The notes beneath the pieces were generated by a model. The model searched no databases and was not told the origin of the DNA. It saw only the letters and a list, made by a program, of their open reading frames with translations. The translations under genes were made by a program, and so were the position numbers. Shown here one piece after another: positions 1 through 7,096 of a stretch of DNA of 25,118 nucleotides. Numbering within the stretch: the stretch's first letter is position 1; every line of letters starts with the position of its first letter. Origin of the DNA: JBEKCP01 sp050014815 (GTDB lineage Bacteria; Planctomycetota; Planctomycetia; Pirellulales; Thermoguttaceae); contig JBEKCP010000016.1 in assembly GCA_050014815.1 (NCBI GenBank), positions 1-25,118 of the forward strand, written 5' to 3'.

Positions 1-950
1 CCGTCGAGCAAGACCAGTCCCGGGGCCGCGGCCAGGATCAGGTCGCCTGCCACCGTGGGCGTGGGGACCTCGGACAACAGGCCGTCGTTGGTGGCTACGG
101 GCTCGGGTTCGATCAGGCCCTGCGCGGCGAAGCCCAGCAGGTGCGCATCTTCGCTTCCCGTTGCGATCAAGAGCCGCGCGCCGACCTTCACGGGCGAGGG
201 CACGATGTAGCCGTGCTCGCTGGAGGCCGGCAGCTTCCAGAGCCGCTCGCCGTCGCTCAACCGCCAACCGCCCAGCGACGTCGCGTCGAACGTAAGCACC
301 TGCTCGACGCCGCCGAAGGTTCCGGAGATCGGCGTGGAGTAATTGGCGCCTGAGGCTTTGCCTTCCCAGAGCAGCTTGCCGGTATCCGGATCCAACGCCG
401 CCAAGTTCTTCGGGTGGACGATCAGCTTCCCAGCGGCGAGGATGGGCGAGCCGCAGAAGCCCCAGGTGGGCAGGGCCCGCACGCCAAAATCCTTGCGGAA
501 GTCCTTCTCCCATAGCGTGCGGCCGGTCTTCAGGTCGAGGCAGTAGAACTCGCCGAACGCGCTCATCACGAAGACCTTGCCGTCGTGGATCAGCGGATTG
601 GCGCGGGGCGCGGCGCCGTACTCCAGTTCCCGGCCGTTGGGGAACTTCCGCACCCATCGCTCGGCGCCGGTGCCGGCATCCCGGCAGCGGTAGAAGTCGT
701 TTTCATCGTCACAGTCGGGCGTGACCAGCACACCGGCGGACACGGCCATTCCCGCGTGGCACTTGCCGGCGACCGGCTGTTTCCACAGCAGTTTCGGCGG
801 CGTCCAGGTCTCCGGCAGCTTGGCGACGGTCCCGTCGCCGCGGGGGCCGCGAAAACCCGGCCAATCGTCGGCAGCGCCCGGCGCCGTAGCGGCCGTTAAC
901 GCCATGCACGTCAACTGGAACAAGGTCCTAACGCGCGGATAAGCAATCAT
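1..950 (-). CDS. PQQ-like beta-propeller protein, 3' end cut by window edge
   Basis: The frame is open for 316 codons from the ATG at 950 to the left edge, so the C-terminus is missing. Residues 1 to about 27 look like an export signal (an Arg-containing start, a hydrophobic stretch, then a small-residue site). The DDWPGFRGP motif that opens many planctomycete PQQ-like propellers follows at about residue 28. Propeller repeats are visible as FYCLDLKTGRTLWEK and LAALDPDTGKLLWEG, the AxDxxTGxxxW pattern of PQQ-like blades. The start codon overlaps the stop of the upstream propeller gene as ATGA, so the two are probably translationally coupled. Presumably periplasmic. No quinoprotein dehydrogenase catalytic signature is visible, so I do not claim PQQ binding or an enzymatic activity; a BamB-like scaffold role is equally possible. 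Confidence 0.85.
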   Translation of the reverse strand, partial: MIAYPRVRTLFQLTCMALTAATAPGAADDWPGFRGPRGDGTVAKLPETWTPPKLLWKQPVAGKCHAGMAVSAGVLVTPDCDDENDFYRCRDAGTGAERWVRKFPNGRELEYGAAPRANPLIHDGKVFVMSAFGEFYCLDLKTGRTLWEKDFRKDFGVRALPTWGFCGSPILAAGKLIVHPKNLAALDPDTGKLLWEGKASGANYSTPISGTFGGVEQVLTFDATSLGGWRLSDGERLWKLPASSEHGYIVPSPVKVGARLLIATGSEDAHLLGFAAQGLIEPEPVATNDGLLSEVPTPTVAGDLILAAAPGLVLLD

Positions 951-2740
951 GGTTCCACTCCTCTTCGGGTGTCGCCCTTCCGACCGATGCACCACAAGTA
1001 GTCGTAAGAGCGGACATAAATGCGGTCGGCGGCGATGGTGAAGGGACAGGCATAGCTGAAATGCCAGGTGTTCCAGCCCTGCGTCTCGATGACCTGCCGC
1101 TGCTTCTCGCCTTCGACCGGGGCGTTGGACAGGCGGTTCTCCGAAACCTTCTTGCCGTCCAACGAGTATACCTCGAAGACGGCGTCTTGTGGAGGCTTGG
1201 TCTCGCTCCCTCGTCCCTCCCGCAGTCCATAGACGTGCCCGCCGGCAATCTCGATCAGGTGCCGGGTGGCGGGCGTTGCCCGCGCCGCCGGGTTGCCACG
1301 CTCGTCTTTCGACCCGGCCAGGATCTTGCCGCTTTGGGCATCGAGGATGACCCCGTCGGGCATGTAGACCTTGCCTTCGTGGTAGACGATCGATGCCTGG
1401 TGCCGGCTCGATTTCCCCTCGATGCCGCACCACAGGAGTTTGCCGGCGAGTTTCCCCCCGGCGAGGCTGAACTTCACGGCGGCCGGAGAGGGATGATCGC
1501 CGTAGAGGTCGTTCTCCGACCAGCCGCCGTGCTGGCCGCCGCCGGTGAAAAACACCACGTCGGGCTCGTCGTATTTCACCACGGCCCACAGCCCGGGATT
1601 GCACCAGCCTTCGACCGGCAGCGGTTCTCCGCCGGGCAGCAGGAAGGCCCGCAGCGACCCGCCGGTCTCGTCGTCGTCGGTGCCGGTGGCCGTTTTGCCG
1701 CCGCCGCCACAGAGCAGGATGTCCTTTTCGCCCGCCTGGATGATCATCGGACTGAGGATGCTCAAGTGGGGAATCGCGACTTTCCCCTTGCCCTTTTGCG
1801 GCTGGTCGCGCAGCCAGGCGGACCAGCGGAGTTCCCCCGTCTTGCGGTCCATGGCGCGCACCAAAGCGCCGGAGTCGCTGATGAACAGGTCGCTGTAGAG
1901 GAGCGGCTGCCGGGCATTCTTGCAGTAGTCGTTGCCGCCTTGGGATCCGTCGCCGCGAACGCTCTTGAGCCAGAGGAGTTTGCCGTCCATGTCGAGACAG
2001 GCGTAACTGTGCAGGCCGGTCGCCACGTAGACGAGCTGCCCGTCGCAAAGCGGCGCGGCGAATGCCTGCCCGACGCAGGACGTGCCCAATCCGCATCCGT
2101 GGTACCAGGTTTCCAGGCTCAGTCCGCCGCGGGCAAGCGTTTTCAAGTTGGCCGCATGCGCGGCGGGGTCCTTGAACTTCATCCGCCGCAGTTGGCCATA
2201 GCCCCCGCCGCTCCAGCCGTTGAAGACGAGCCCCTGCTCCTCGAATTTCTCCTCCCACCCCTCCTTCGCGTCCTCCTGGGCGTAGAACCAGCCGTTAAAC
2301 AGCTTGTAGGCGGTGCGGTACTTCGCCAGCATCTCGTGCCAGGTCCGCTCGATTTCCCGGCGGTCCGCTTCGTCTTTGATCAACTCGGACAGATGGTTGA
2401 TTTCCTTCCGCCAAAGGAGCCGCCCGTCCTTCTCGTCCAGGCACAGCAGGACGGGCCAGTCGCTCTCGCGCCCGGGCTCGCACATCAGCAGCACCCGGCC
2501 GCGGGCCGCCGTCGGGCACCCGTGGCCCCACTCGGGCATCGGGACCTTCCAGAGGATGTTCTTGCCGGTCTTTTCGTCGAATTCCGTGGGGGGATGGCTC
2601 TCATGATGGACTCCGCTGCCGTCGCCTCGGTAGCCGGTCCACCAGCCGGCGCCTCCGCGATCGGCGGCCAAGGCGGGCATCGCCGCCAACAAGAGAACCA
2701 GTCCGGCAGTTGCGCGGAATGCCGTTCGTCGAATCACCAT
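947..2740 (-). CDS. Secreted PQQ-like beta-propeller protein
   Basis: 597 residues. The frame stays open to a GTG at 2761, but I chose the ATG at 2740. It gives a classic signal peptide (residues 1-25, MVIRRTAFRA then a Leu/Ala core ending PALA), and a good -10 box at 2764-2769 would start transcription downstream of the GTG. The mature protein begins GGAGWWTGYRGDGSG, a variant of the WxGFRG opening of this family. Blade motifs include LLCLDEKDGRLLWRKE, RAMDRKTGELRWSA and ILDAQSGKILAG. A region around residues 105-220 is rich in Trp and Gly and lacks clear blade motifs, probably an insertion between blades. The C-terminus (YLWCIGRKG) lacks the C-[YW]-D-L-R end seen in four other propellers here. 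It is the first gene of a two-gene minus-strand unit. Function unknown; no dehydrogenase catalytic residues recognised. Confidence 0.88.
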   Translation of the reverse strand: MVIRRTAFRATAGLVLLLAAMPALAADRGGAGWWTGYRGDGSGVHHESHPPTEFDEKTGKNILWKVPMPEWGHGCPTAARGRVLLMCEPGRESDWPVLLCLDEKDGRLLWRKEINHLSELIKDEADRREIERTWHEMLAKYRTAYKLFNGWFYAQEDAKEGWEEKFEEQGLVFNGWSGGGYGQLRRMKFKDPAAHAANLKTLARGGLSLETWYHGCGLGTSCVGQAFAAPLCDGQLVYVATGLHSYACLDMDGKLLWLKSVRGDGSQGGNDYCKNARQPLLYSDLFISDSGALVRAMDRKTGELRWSAWLRDQPQKGKGKVAIPHLSILSPMIIQAGEKDILLCGGGGKTATGTDDDETGGSLRAFLLPGGEPLPVEGWCNPGLWAVVKYDEPDVVFFTGGGQHGGWSENDLYGDHPSPAAVKFSLAGGKLAGKLLWCGIEGKSSRHQASIVYHEGKVYMPDGVILDAQSGKILAGSKDERGNPAARATPATRHLIEIAGGHVYGLREGRGSETKPPQDAVFEVYSLDGKKVSENRLSNAPVEGEKQRQVIETQGWNTWHFSYACPFTIAADRIYVRSYDYLWCIGRKGDTRRGVEP

Positions 2741-2763
2741 GGTTGTTTGTCCCCGGTTCACGT

Positions 2764-2793
2764 ATTATATATCGCACAGAAGCCATAGTCCAA
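2764..2793 (-). promoter_or_regulatory. Candidate sigma70-type promoter for the 947-2740 propeller gene
   Basis: On the minus strand an exact TATAAT (2769-2764) lies 18 bases downstream of TTGGAC (2793-2788). The -35 is weak (3 of 6 matches to TTGACA) but the -10 is perfect. The -10 lies 23 bases before the chosen ATG at 2740, so the predicted leader is only about 15-18 nt. This supports the ATG at 2740 over the in-frame GTG at 2761. An AT-rich TATATAAT in GC-rich DNA is conspicuous. Not proven without transcript data. Confidence 0.5.
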
Positions 2794-2818
2794 GAGACAG
2801 GTCCAGGTGACGCCCGCG

Positions 2819-3062
2819 CCCGGCCAGACCGCCACGCACTGCATACGGCCGAGGGGGACAGTCCCATTTTCGCGGCGAATACCGGTTATTCTTGCCGCCA
2901 AATCTTCTTCGCCGCGAAAATCGGGACAGTCCCCTGTGCGGCCGAGGGGGACAGTCCCATTTTCGCGGCGAATACCGGTTGTTCTTGCCGCCAAATCTTC
3001 TTCGCCGCGAAAATCGGGACAGTCCCCTGTGAACGGTTACCCCGGCCAGACCGCCACGCACT
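2819..3062. repeat. 22-bp direct repeats flanking the tandem 93-bp element
   Basis: The 22 bases at 2819-2840 (starting CCCGGCCAGACC and ending CACGCACT) recur exactly at 3041-3062, 222 bases apart. The match continues for CAT after one mismatch. Between the copies sit the two 93-bp inverted-repeat units and a short GTGAACGGTTACC tail. The arrangement resembles either the boundaries of a mobilised element or part of a larger repeat family. It lies entirely in the intergenic space between divergent genes. Confidence 0.8.
2846..3031. repeat. Two tandem copies of a 93-bp imperfect inverted-repeat unit
   Basis: Copy 1 is 2846-2938 and copy 2 is 2939-3031; they differ at one base (A at 2888, G at 2981). 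Each unit is itself an inverted repeat. In copy 1 the left arm at 2854-2879 begins GGGGACAGTCCCATTTTCGC, and the right arm at 2908-2934 is its reverse complement apart from one substitution and one extra base, with a 28-base spacer. The GGGGACAGTCCC core is nearly palindromic. The unit length is a multiple of three and is stop-free in most frames, so it produces spurious ORFs with 31-residue repeats. REP/BIME-like or MITE-like behaviour is likely but not shown. Short relatives occur at 21050-21084 and 23066-23100. Confidence 0.9.
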
Positions 3063-3104
3063 ACATGGTCTCTTCGACCGGCGACGAGAAGGACGCGATT
3101 GCCG

Positions 3105-3138
3105 ACTGCAAAGCGTTGGTTTCCGATCCTTTTGCAGT
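3105..3138. promoter_or_regulatory. Perfect 8-bp inverted repeat upstream of the HzsA-related gene promoter
   Basis: ACTGCAAA at 3105-3112 and TTTGCAGT at 3131-3138 are perfect reverse complements separated by 18 bases. The repeat ends 21 bases before the predicted -35 box at 3160, a position where a dimeric activator could bind. It could also be chance or a hairpin. No regulator gene is present in the window. Confidence 0.35.
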
Positions 3139-3159
3139 GTATGATCGATGGCGTGGCAG

Positions 3160-3188
3160 TTGACAAGGCCGTTTCCGCAAGTCAAAAT
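3160..3188 (+). promoter_or_regulatory. Candidate sigma70-type promoter for the HzsA-related gene
   Basis: An exact TTGACA (3160-3165) is followed after 17 bases by CAAAAT (3183-3188; 4 of 6 matches to TATAAT). The box lies 57 bases before the ATG at 3246. It faces away from the promoter at 2764-2793, so the 500-bp gap between the two genes would be a divergent control region. Not experimentally supported. Confidence 0.45.
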
Positions 3189-3205
3189 CAGGGATGTAAT
3201 GTCGT

Positions 3206-3240
3206 CCTGCCGCGGCGGCGTTCCGGCAGGTGTGAAGGAG
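3206..3240 (+). promoter_or_regulatory. Leader hairpin and ribosome binding site of the HzsA-related gene
   Basis: CCTGCCG (3206-3212) pairs perfectly with CGGCAGG (3224-3230) around an 11-base loop in the predicted leader. AAGGAG follows at 3235-3240, five bases before the ATG at 3246. The strong Shine-Dalgarno decides this start over the in-frame upstream starts from 3099. The hairpin stops short of the Shine-Dalgarno, so whether it affects translation is open. Confidence 0.5.
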
Positions 3241-3245
3241 CCATT

Positions 3246-5699
3246 ATGGATCGCATCGGCACAGTCGGGATAATCGTCTTATTGGCAAGCGTGGCGGCCA
3301 CCCGGCCGATCCAGGCGAAGCCGGCGTCGGCCCGGCCCGTGGCCGGCGCCTCGTCCGTCCCTCCCGCCCCCCAGTGGCTTGACCGTCTCAAGGCGGGCGA
3401 GTTCGGCTTCACGAAGATGCTGGTGATCCAACGGCACCACATCGGCTGCTCGCACGTGTACACCTATCACACCGAGGGCCAGCGGAACGGCGGCGGACTG
3501 TTCGTCTGCGGCCTGGCCGACGGCTCGCTCAAGCAGATCCTCGACTCGAGGGACGGCCAGATCCTCAGCTACGACCTCTCGTTCGACGGCGCCGAATTGC
3601 TGGTGGCCTGGCGCAAGTCGGGCGGCCAATCCGGCGCCGGCCACTATCAGATCTACCGGATGAAGACCGACGGCAGCGACGTCCGCCAGTTGACCGAAGG
3701 GAATCACGACAACTTCGATCCCGTCTGGCTGCCCGACGGCGGCATTGCCTTCCTCTCCACGCGAACCCCGCTGGTGGCCTATTGCTGGACGAGCTACTGC
3801 GGCGTGCTCCATCGGATGAAGGCCGACGGATCGGACGTGCGTCGGATCTCGTGGAACTACCTGAACGACTTCACGCCCGCCCTGATGAACGATGGGCGGC
3901 TGATTTACGGGCGGTGGGAGTACGTGGACCGGCCGGCCATCCCCATCCAGAGCCTCTGGACGCTCAATCCGGACGGCACGAAGCTCGAAGGTTTCTACGG
4001 CAACCGGGTGCTGGACCCGGCCACGTTCATCGAGGCCCGCCCCGTGCCCGGTCCGGAGGAGAAGGTGCTCTGCACGCTCACCGGGCACAACGGCACGCTC
4101 CGGGGCGCCGTCGGCCTGATCGACCGGCACCTGGGCGACAACGTCCAGGAGTCGATCCGCAACCTCACGCCGGAAATCCGGCTGGCGGGCGTCGAGCAGA
4201 GCAGCAACGGCCCTCACGGCCCGTACATGACGCCCTATCCCTTGGATGCGCAGTACTACCTGGTGTCGCGCGACGGCACGATTCTGCTCCGGGACTATGC
4301 GGCCACGGGCGAGGCGGTGGTGCTCCCGCCGCAGGACGGCATGATCTACACCTACGCGCAGCCGTTGCGTGCCCGGCCGCGTCCGCCGATCCGCGGCTCC
4401 GTGCTGCCGACGGGCGCCGGGCCGTGGGCGACCGTGTTCGTTCAGGATGTCTACAACGGTCTGGAGCCGTACGTCCGGCGGGGCGAGGTCAAGCGGATCA
4501 TGGTCGTCCAGGAATTGGCCAAACCCACGATCGGGCAGAGCACGGGTTTCGGGTTCCAGCGCCCCGTCGTCTCCTGCGGGGCGACCTACACGCCCAAGAA
4601 GGTCTGGGGCTTCGCCACCGTCAAGGAGGACGGCTCCGCGGCCTTCAAGGTTCCGGCCAACGCGCCGATCTACTTCCTGCCGCTGGACGCCGAGGGCCGG
4701 GCCGTACAGCGGATGCGGACTTTCACCCACCTCATGCCCGGCGAAGTCCAGGGCTGCGTCGGATGCCACGAGCCGCGCAGCTCGACCGCCCGCGTGCAGA
4801 ACCCGCCCAGCGCGATCGTCGCGTCGGCGCAGGACCTCGTGCCGCCGGAGTGGGGCGCCGGCGGGTTCGACTACGCCTCGATCGTGCAGCCCGTGCTGGA
4901 CAAGCACTGTGTCGCGTGCCACAACGCCAAGGAGCAGCCCAAGGGCATCGATCTCGGCGGCGATCGAACCATGTGGTTCAACATTTCCTATGACGTGCTG
5001 GCACATGAGAAGGGCGCTTTTTCCGGCGTCAACGGCGTCCCCTGGCGGAGCGGCAGCCCCTATGTGAGCTGGATCTCCACGATGAACGGCACGGAAGCGA
5101 ACATTCTCCACATCGACCCGAAGACCTGGGGCTCGCCCCAGAGTCCGCTGGCCGACCTGGTCCTGGCAGGCCATCCCGACGAGCAGGGCAAGCCGCGCGT
5201 CTCCCTCGGCGCCGACGAGCGGCAGCGGATCCTGGCGTGGATCGACGTCAACGTGCCCTACTACGGCACGTCCACCACGACGCACCCGAACCTGGGCGGC
5301 GGCCGGGCGTTGGCGGCGCCGACCCTGGCGGCCACGCTGGCGGAGGTGACTGCCAGGCGGTGTGCCGAATGCCACAAGGCTTCGCCCGCCAAGCCGGGCG
5401 ACAAACACAGTCCGGCGGCCGCCTCGCTCATGAAACGGGTCCGCTTCACCAACCCGGAGAACAACGCTTTCCTCCTGGCCCCCTTGGCCAAGAGCGCCGG
5501 CGGGACGCAGCAGTGCGGCAAGGCCGTCTTCGCCGACGCCACGGATCCGGACTACCAGAAGATCCTCAAGACCTTCGAGCCCGTCACCGAGCTGCTCAAG
5601 GCCAACCCCCGGCAGGACATGCCTGGGGCCAGGCTGCCCGAGTGCGAAAAGTGCGACGGCCCGGCGCAGTGTAATCCGGGGCAATCGGCGAAGAACTGA
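3246..5699 (+). CDS. HzsA-related PD40 / multihaem c-type cytochrome-like protein
   Basis: 817 residues from an ATG with AAGGAG five bases upstream; in-frame upstream codons lack this and would spoil the signal peptide (residues 1-24, ending PIQA). Residues about 115-220 contain PD40/TolB-like propeller repeats (YRMKTDGSDVRQLTEG, HRMKADGSDVRRIS). Residues about 375-500 (RPPIRGSVLPTG, VKRIMVVQE) match the region that leads planctomycete relatives to be named HzsA-related, after the hydrazine synthase alpha subunit. Three haem c motifs follow: CVGCH at 504-508, CVACH at 555-559 and CAECH at 706-710, plus a Cys-rich tail (CEKCDGPAQC). A periplasmic electron-transfer role is likely. No HzsB/C or other anammox gene is present, so hydrazine synthesis is not implied. 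It heads a plus-strand series with an MFS transporter 74 bases downstream. Confidence 0.82.
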   Translation: MDRIGTVGIIVLLASVAATRPIQAKPASARPVAGASSVPPAPQWLDRLKAGEFGFTKMLVIQRHHIGCSHVYTYHTEGQRNGGGLFVCGLADGSLKQILDSRDGQILSYDLSFDGAELLVAWRKSGGQSGAGHYQIYRMKTDGSDVRQLTEGNHDNFDPVWLPDGGIAFLSTRTPLVAYCWTSYCGVLHRMKADGSDVRRISWNYLNDFTPALMNDGRLIYGRWEYVDRPAIPIQSLWTLNPDGTKLEGFYGNRVLDPATFIEARPVPGPEEKVLCTLTGHNGTLRGAVGLIDRHLGDNVQESIRNLTPEIRLAGVEQSSNGPHGPYMTPYPLDAQYYLVSRDGTILLRDYAATGEAVVLPPQDGMIYTYAQPLRARPRPPIRGSVLPTGAGPWATVFVQDVYNGLEPYVRRGEVKRIMVVQELAKPTIGQSTGFGFQRPVVSCGATYTPKKVWGFATVKEDGSAAFKVPANAPIYFLPLDAEGRAVQRMRTFTHLMPGEVQGCVGCHEPRSSTARVQNPPSAIVASAQDLVPPEWGAGGFDYASIVQPVLDKHCVACHNAKEQPKGIDLGGDRTMWFNISYDVLAHEKGAFSGVNGVPWRSGSPYVSWISTMNGTEANILHIDPKTWGSPQSPLADLVLAGHPDEQGKPRVSLGADERQRILAWIDVNVPYYGTSTTTHPNLGGGRALAAPTLAATLAEVTARRCAECHKASPAKPGDKHSPAAASLMKRVRFTNPENNAFLLAPLAKSAGGTQQCGKAVFADATDPDYQKILKTFEPVTELLKANPRQDMPGARLPECEKCDGPAQCNPGQSAKN

Positions 5700-5716
5700 C
5701 CTCTACCGCGGCGGAC

Positions 5717-5750
5717 CGCTCCAGACCGGCAATCGTTCACAATTGGAGCG
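5717..5750 (+). other. Inverted repeat between the cytochrome-like and MFS genes
   Basis: CGCTCCA at 5717-5723 and TGGAGCG at 5744-5750 are perfect reverse complements around a 20-base loop, in the 74-base gap. No T-run follows, so it is a poor intrinsic terminator. It could be an operator or an mRNA-processing hairpin. Confidence 0.3.
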
Positions 5751-5773
5751 ATGCGGATGCCCCTGACCCCGCA

Positions 5774-7078
5774 ATGTGCCCCATGAGCCGAGACCGCCGG
5801 TTGATCGAGGTTCCCTCGGCCGCCCAAGCGCAGGCCCGGCCCAACGAGAGCCAATGGCTGATCCTCATCGTGGCATTCCTGGGTTGGATGTTCGACGGCA
5901 TGGAGATCGGTCTTTTTTCCGCGGTTGGGCGTCCCGTTTTGCAGGATCTGCTGGGTCCGGCGGGAGCTGACGAAGCTGCCGTGGCGAGGTGGATCTCCTA
6001 CGTCATGGCGATGTTCCTTCTGGGCGCCGCCTGTGGCGGGCTGGTCTTCGGCTGGCTGGGCGATCGCATCGGCCGCGTCCGCTCGATGGCACTGAGCATC
6101 CTGGCCTATTCCATCTTTACCGGCGCGTGCTATTTTGTCACCGGCCCCCGGCAACTGGCCGTCTTGCGGTTCCTGGCGGCGCTGGGGATGGGCGGGGAAT
6201 GGGCCCTGGGCGTGGCCATGATCGTGGAGTGCTGGCCGGAAAGGTTCCGACCCCTCTTGGCCGGCGTCATCGGCGCAGCCAGCAACGTGGGATATCTGCT
6301 CATCGGCGGGTTGGTCGCCTGCTTTGCGGTGACTCCCGCGTCATGGCGGTGGACGATGTTGGTCTGCGCGACGCCCGCCGTGCTCGCGGCGGTGGTCGTC
6401 ACGGTCATTCCCGAATCCAAGCGGTGGCAGCAGTCGGTGCGGGCGTCGGCGGCCCGACCGCTCCGCGAGATCTTCACCACGCGGCTGGTCCGGCCGACGC
6501 TGATGGCGATCGCCTTGGCGTCGGTGGCCCTCATCGGCACCTGGGGTTGCGTTCACGCTTTCCTCCCGACATGGGCCGACCAATTGGCCCGTGCCGGCGA
6601 TCCCCCCGACCATTTCGCCAAGGGGACGGTCTTGGCGGCAATCTCGGTGGGAGCCATCATTGGCGGCCTGGTGAGCCCGTTGATCGGCGCCAAGATCGGC
6701 CGCCGCCCGGTGTACTTCGGCATGTGCGTGTTCTCGCTCTTGGTTTGCCAGTTTCTCTACCGCGTTCTTGACCAGTACAACATGCTCTTCGTGCTCACCG
6801 CGGGGGTCGCCGGCTGCGCCGCCTCTTCGTTCTACGGGTGGCTGCCGCTGTACCTGCCCGAGTTGTTTCCTACCCGCGTCCGCGCCACGGGTCAGGGGGT
6901 AAGCTACAACTTCGGCCGCATCTTCGCGATATTCGGCGTCTTGGGAACGGCGAATTTGATGGAATTTTTCGACAATAGTTATCCGCGGGCATGCGCGACG
7001 ATGAGCCTGGTTTATGTCGTGGGAATGGTCTTGATTTGGCTGGCTCCCGAGACGAAGGGGAAGCCCTTGCCGGAATAG
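5774..7078 (+). CDS. Major facilitator superfamily transporter (sugar-porter-like)
   Basis: 434 residues, the usual MFS length, with about 12 hydrophobic segments. The loop 2-3 signature is GDRIGR at residues 96-101, and its second-half counterpart is GAKIGRRP starting at 305. The C-terminus carries PETKGK (425-430), a sugar-porter hallmark also found in aromatic-acid and sialate transporters. It would import a small anionic or sugar-like solute across the inner membrane. The first helix has the DGMEIG pattern with an acidic residue. I took the first ATG (5774); an alternative at 5783 has no better ribosome site, and neither has a clear Shine-Dalgarno. The enolase-superfamily gene starts 18 bases after the stop, so the two are probably co-transcribed and the substrate of one may be the substrate of the other. 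Substrate unknown. Confidence 0.88.
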   Translation: MCPMSRDRRLIEVPSAAQAQARPNESQWLILIVAFLGWMFDGMEIGLFSAVGRPVLQDLLGPAGADEAAVARWISYVMAMFLLGAACGGLVFGWLGDRIGRVRSMALSILAYSIFTGACYFVTGPRQLAVLRFLAALGMGGEWALGVAMIVECWPERFRPLLAGVIGAASNVGYLLIGGLVACFAVTPASWRWTMLVCATPAVLAAVVVTVIPESKRWQQSVRASAARPLREIFTTRLVRPTLMAIALASVALIGTWGCVHAFLPTWADQLARAGDPPDHFAKGTVLAAISVGAIIGGLVSPLIGAKIGRRPVYFGMCVFSLLVCQFLYRVLDQYNMLFVLTAGVAGCAASSFYGWLPLYLPELFPTRVRATGQGVSYNFGRIFAIFGVLGTANLMEFFDNSYPRACATMSLVYVVGMVLIWLAPETKGKPLPE

Positions 7079-7096
7079 GATGACGCGAGATTGCAC

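Noticed and set aside
947..2740. PQQ-dependent alcohol or sugar dehydrogenase
   Set aside because: Only generic PQQ-like blade motifs are visible; the cofactor-binding vicinal Cys pair and catalytic Asp were not recognised, here or in the other propellers.
1061..2788. 575-codon plus-strand ORF
   Set aside because: It is antisense to a clear propeller gene with signal peptide and blade motifs; a GC-rich shadow.
2846..3031. CRISPR-like array
   Set aside because: The copies are contiguous 93-bp units without spacers, and no cas gene is present.
2710..3185. Several overlapping ORFs with 31-residue tandem repeats on both strands
   Set aside because: They are translations of the 93-bp repeat, which is open in most frames because its length is a multiple of three; no ribosome site or plausible protein is present.
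3279..5684. 801-codon minus-strand ORF
   Set aside because: It is antisense to the haem-motif gene and lacks recognisable motifs.
3246..5699. True hydrazine synthase alpha subunit
   Set aside because: Only family-level resemblance; no companion subunits or anammox genes in the window.
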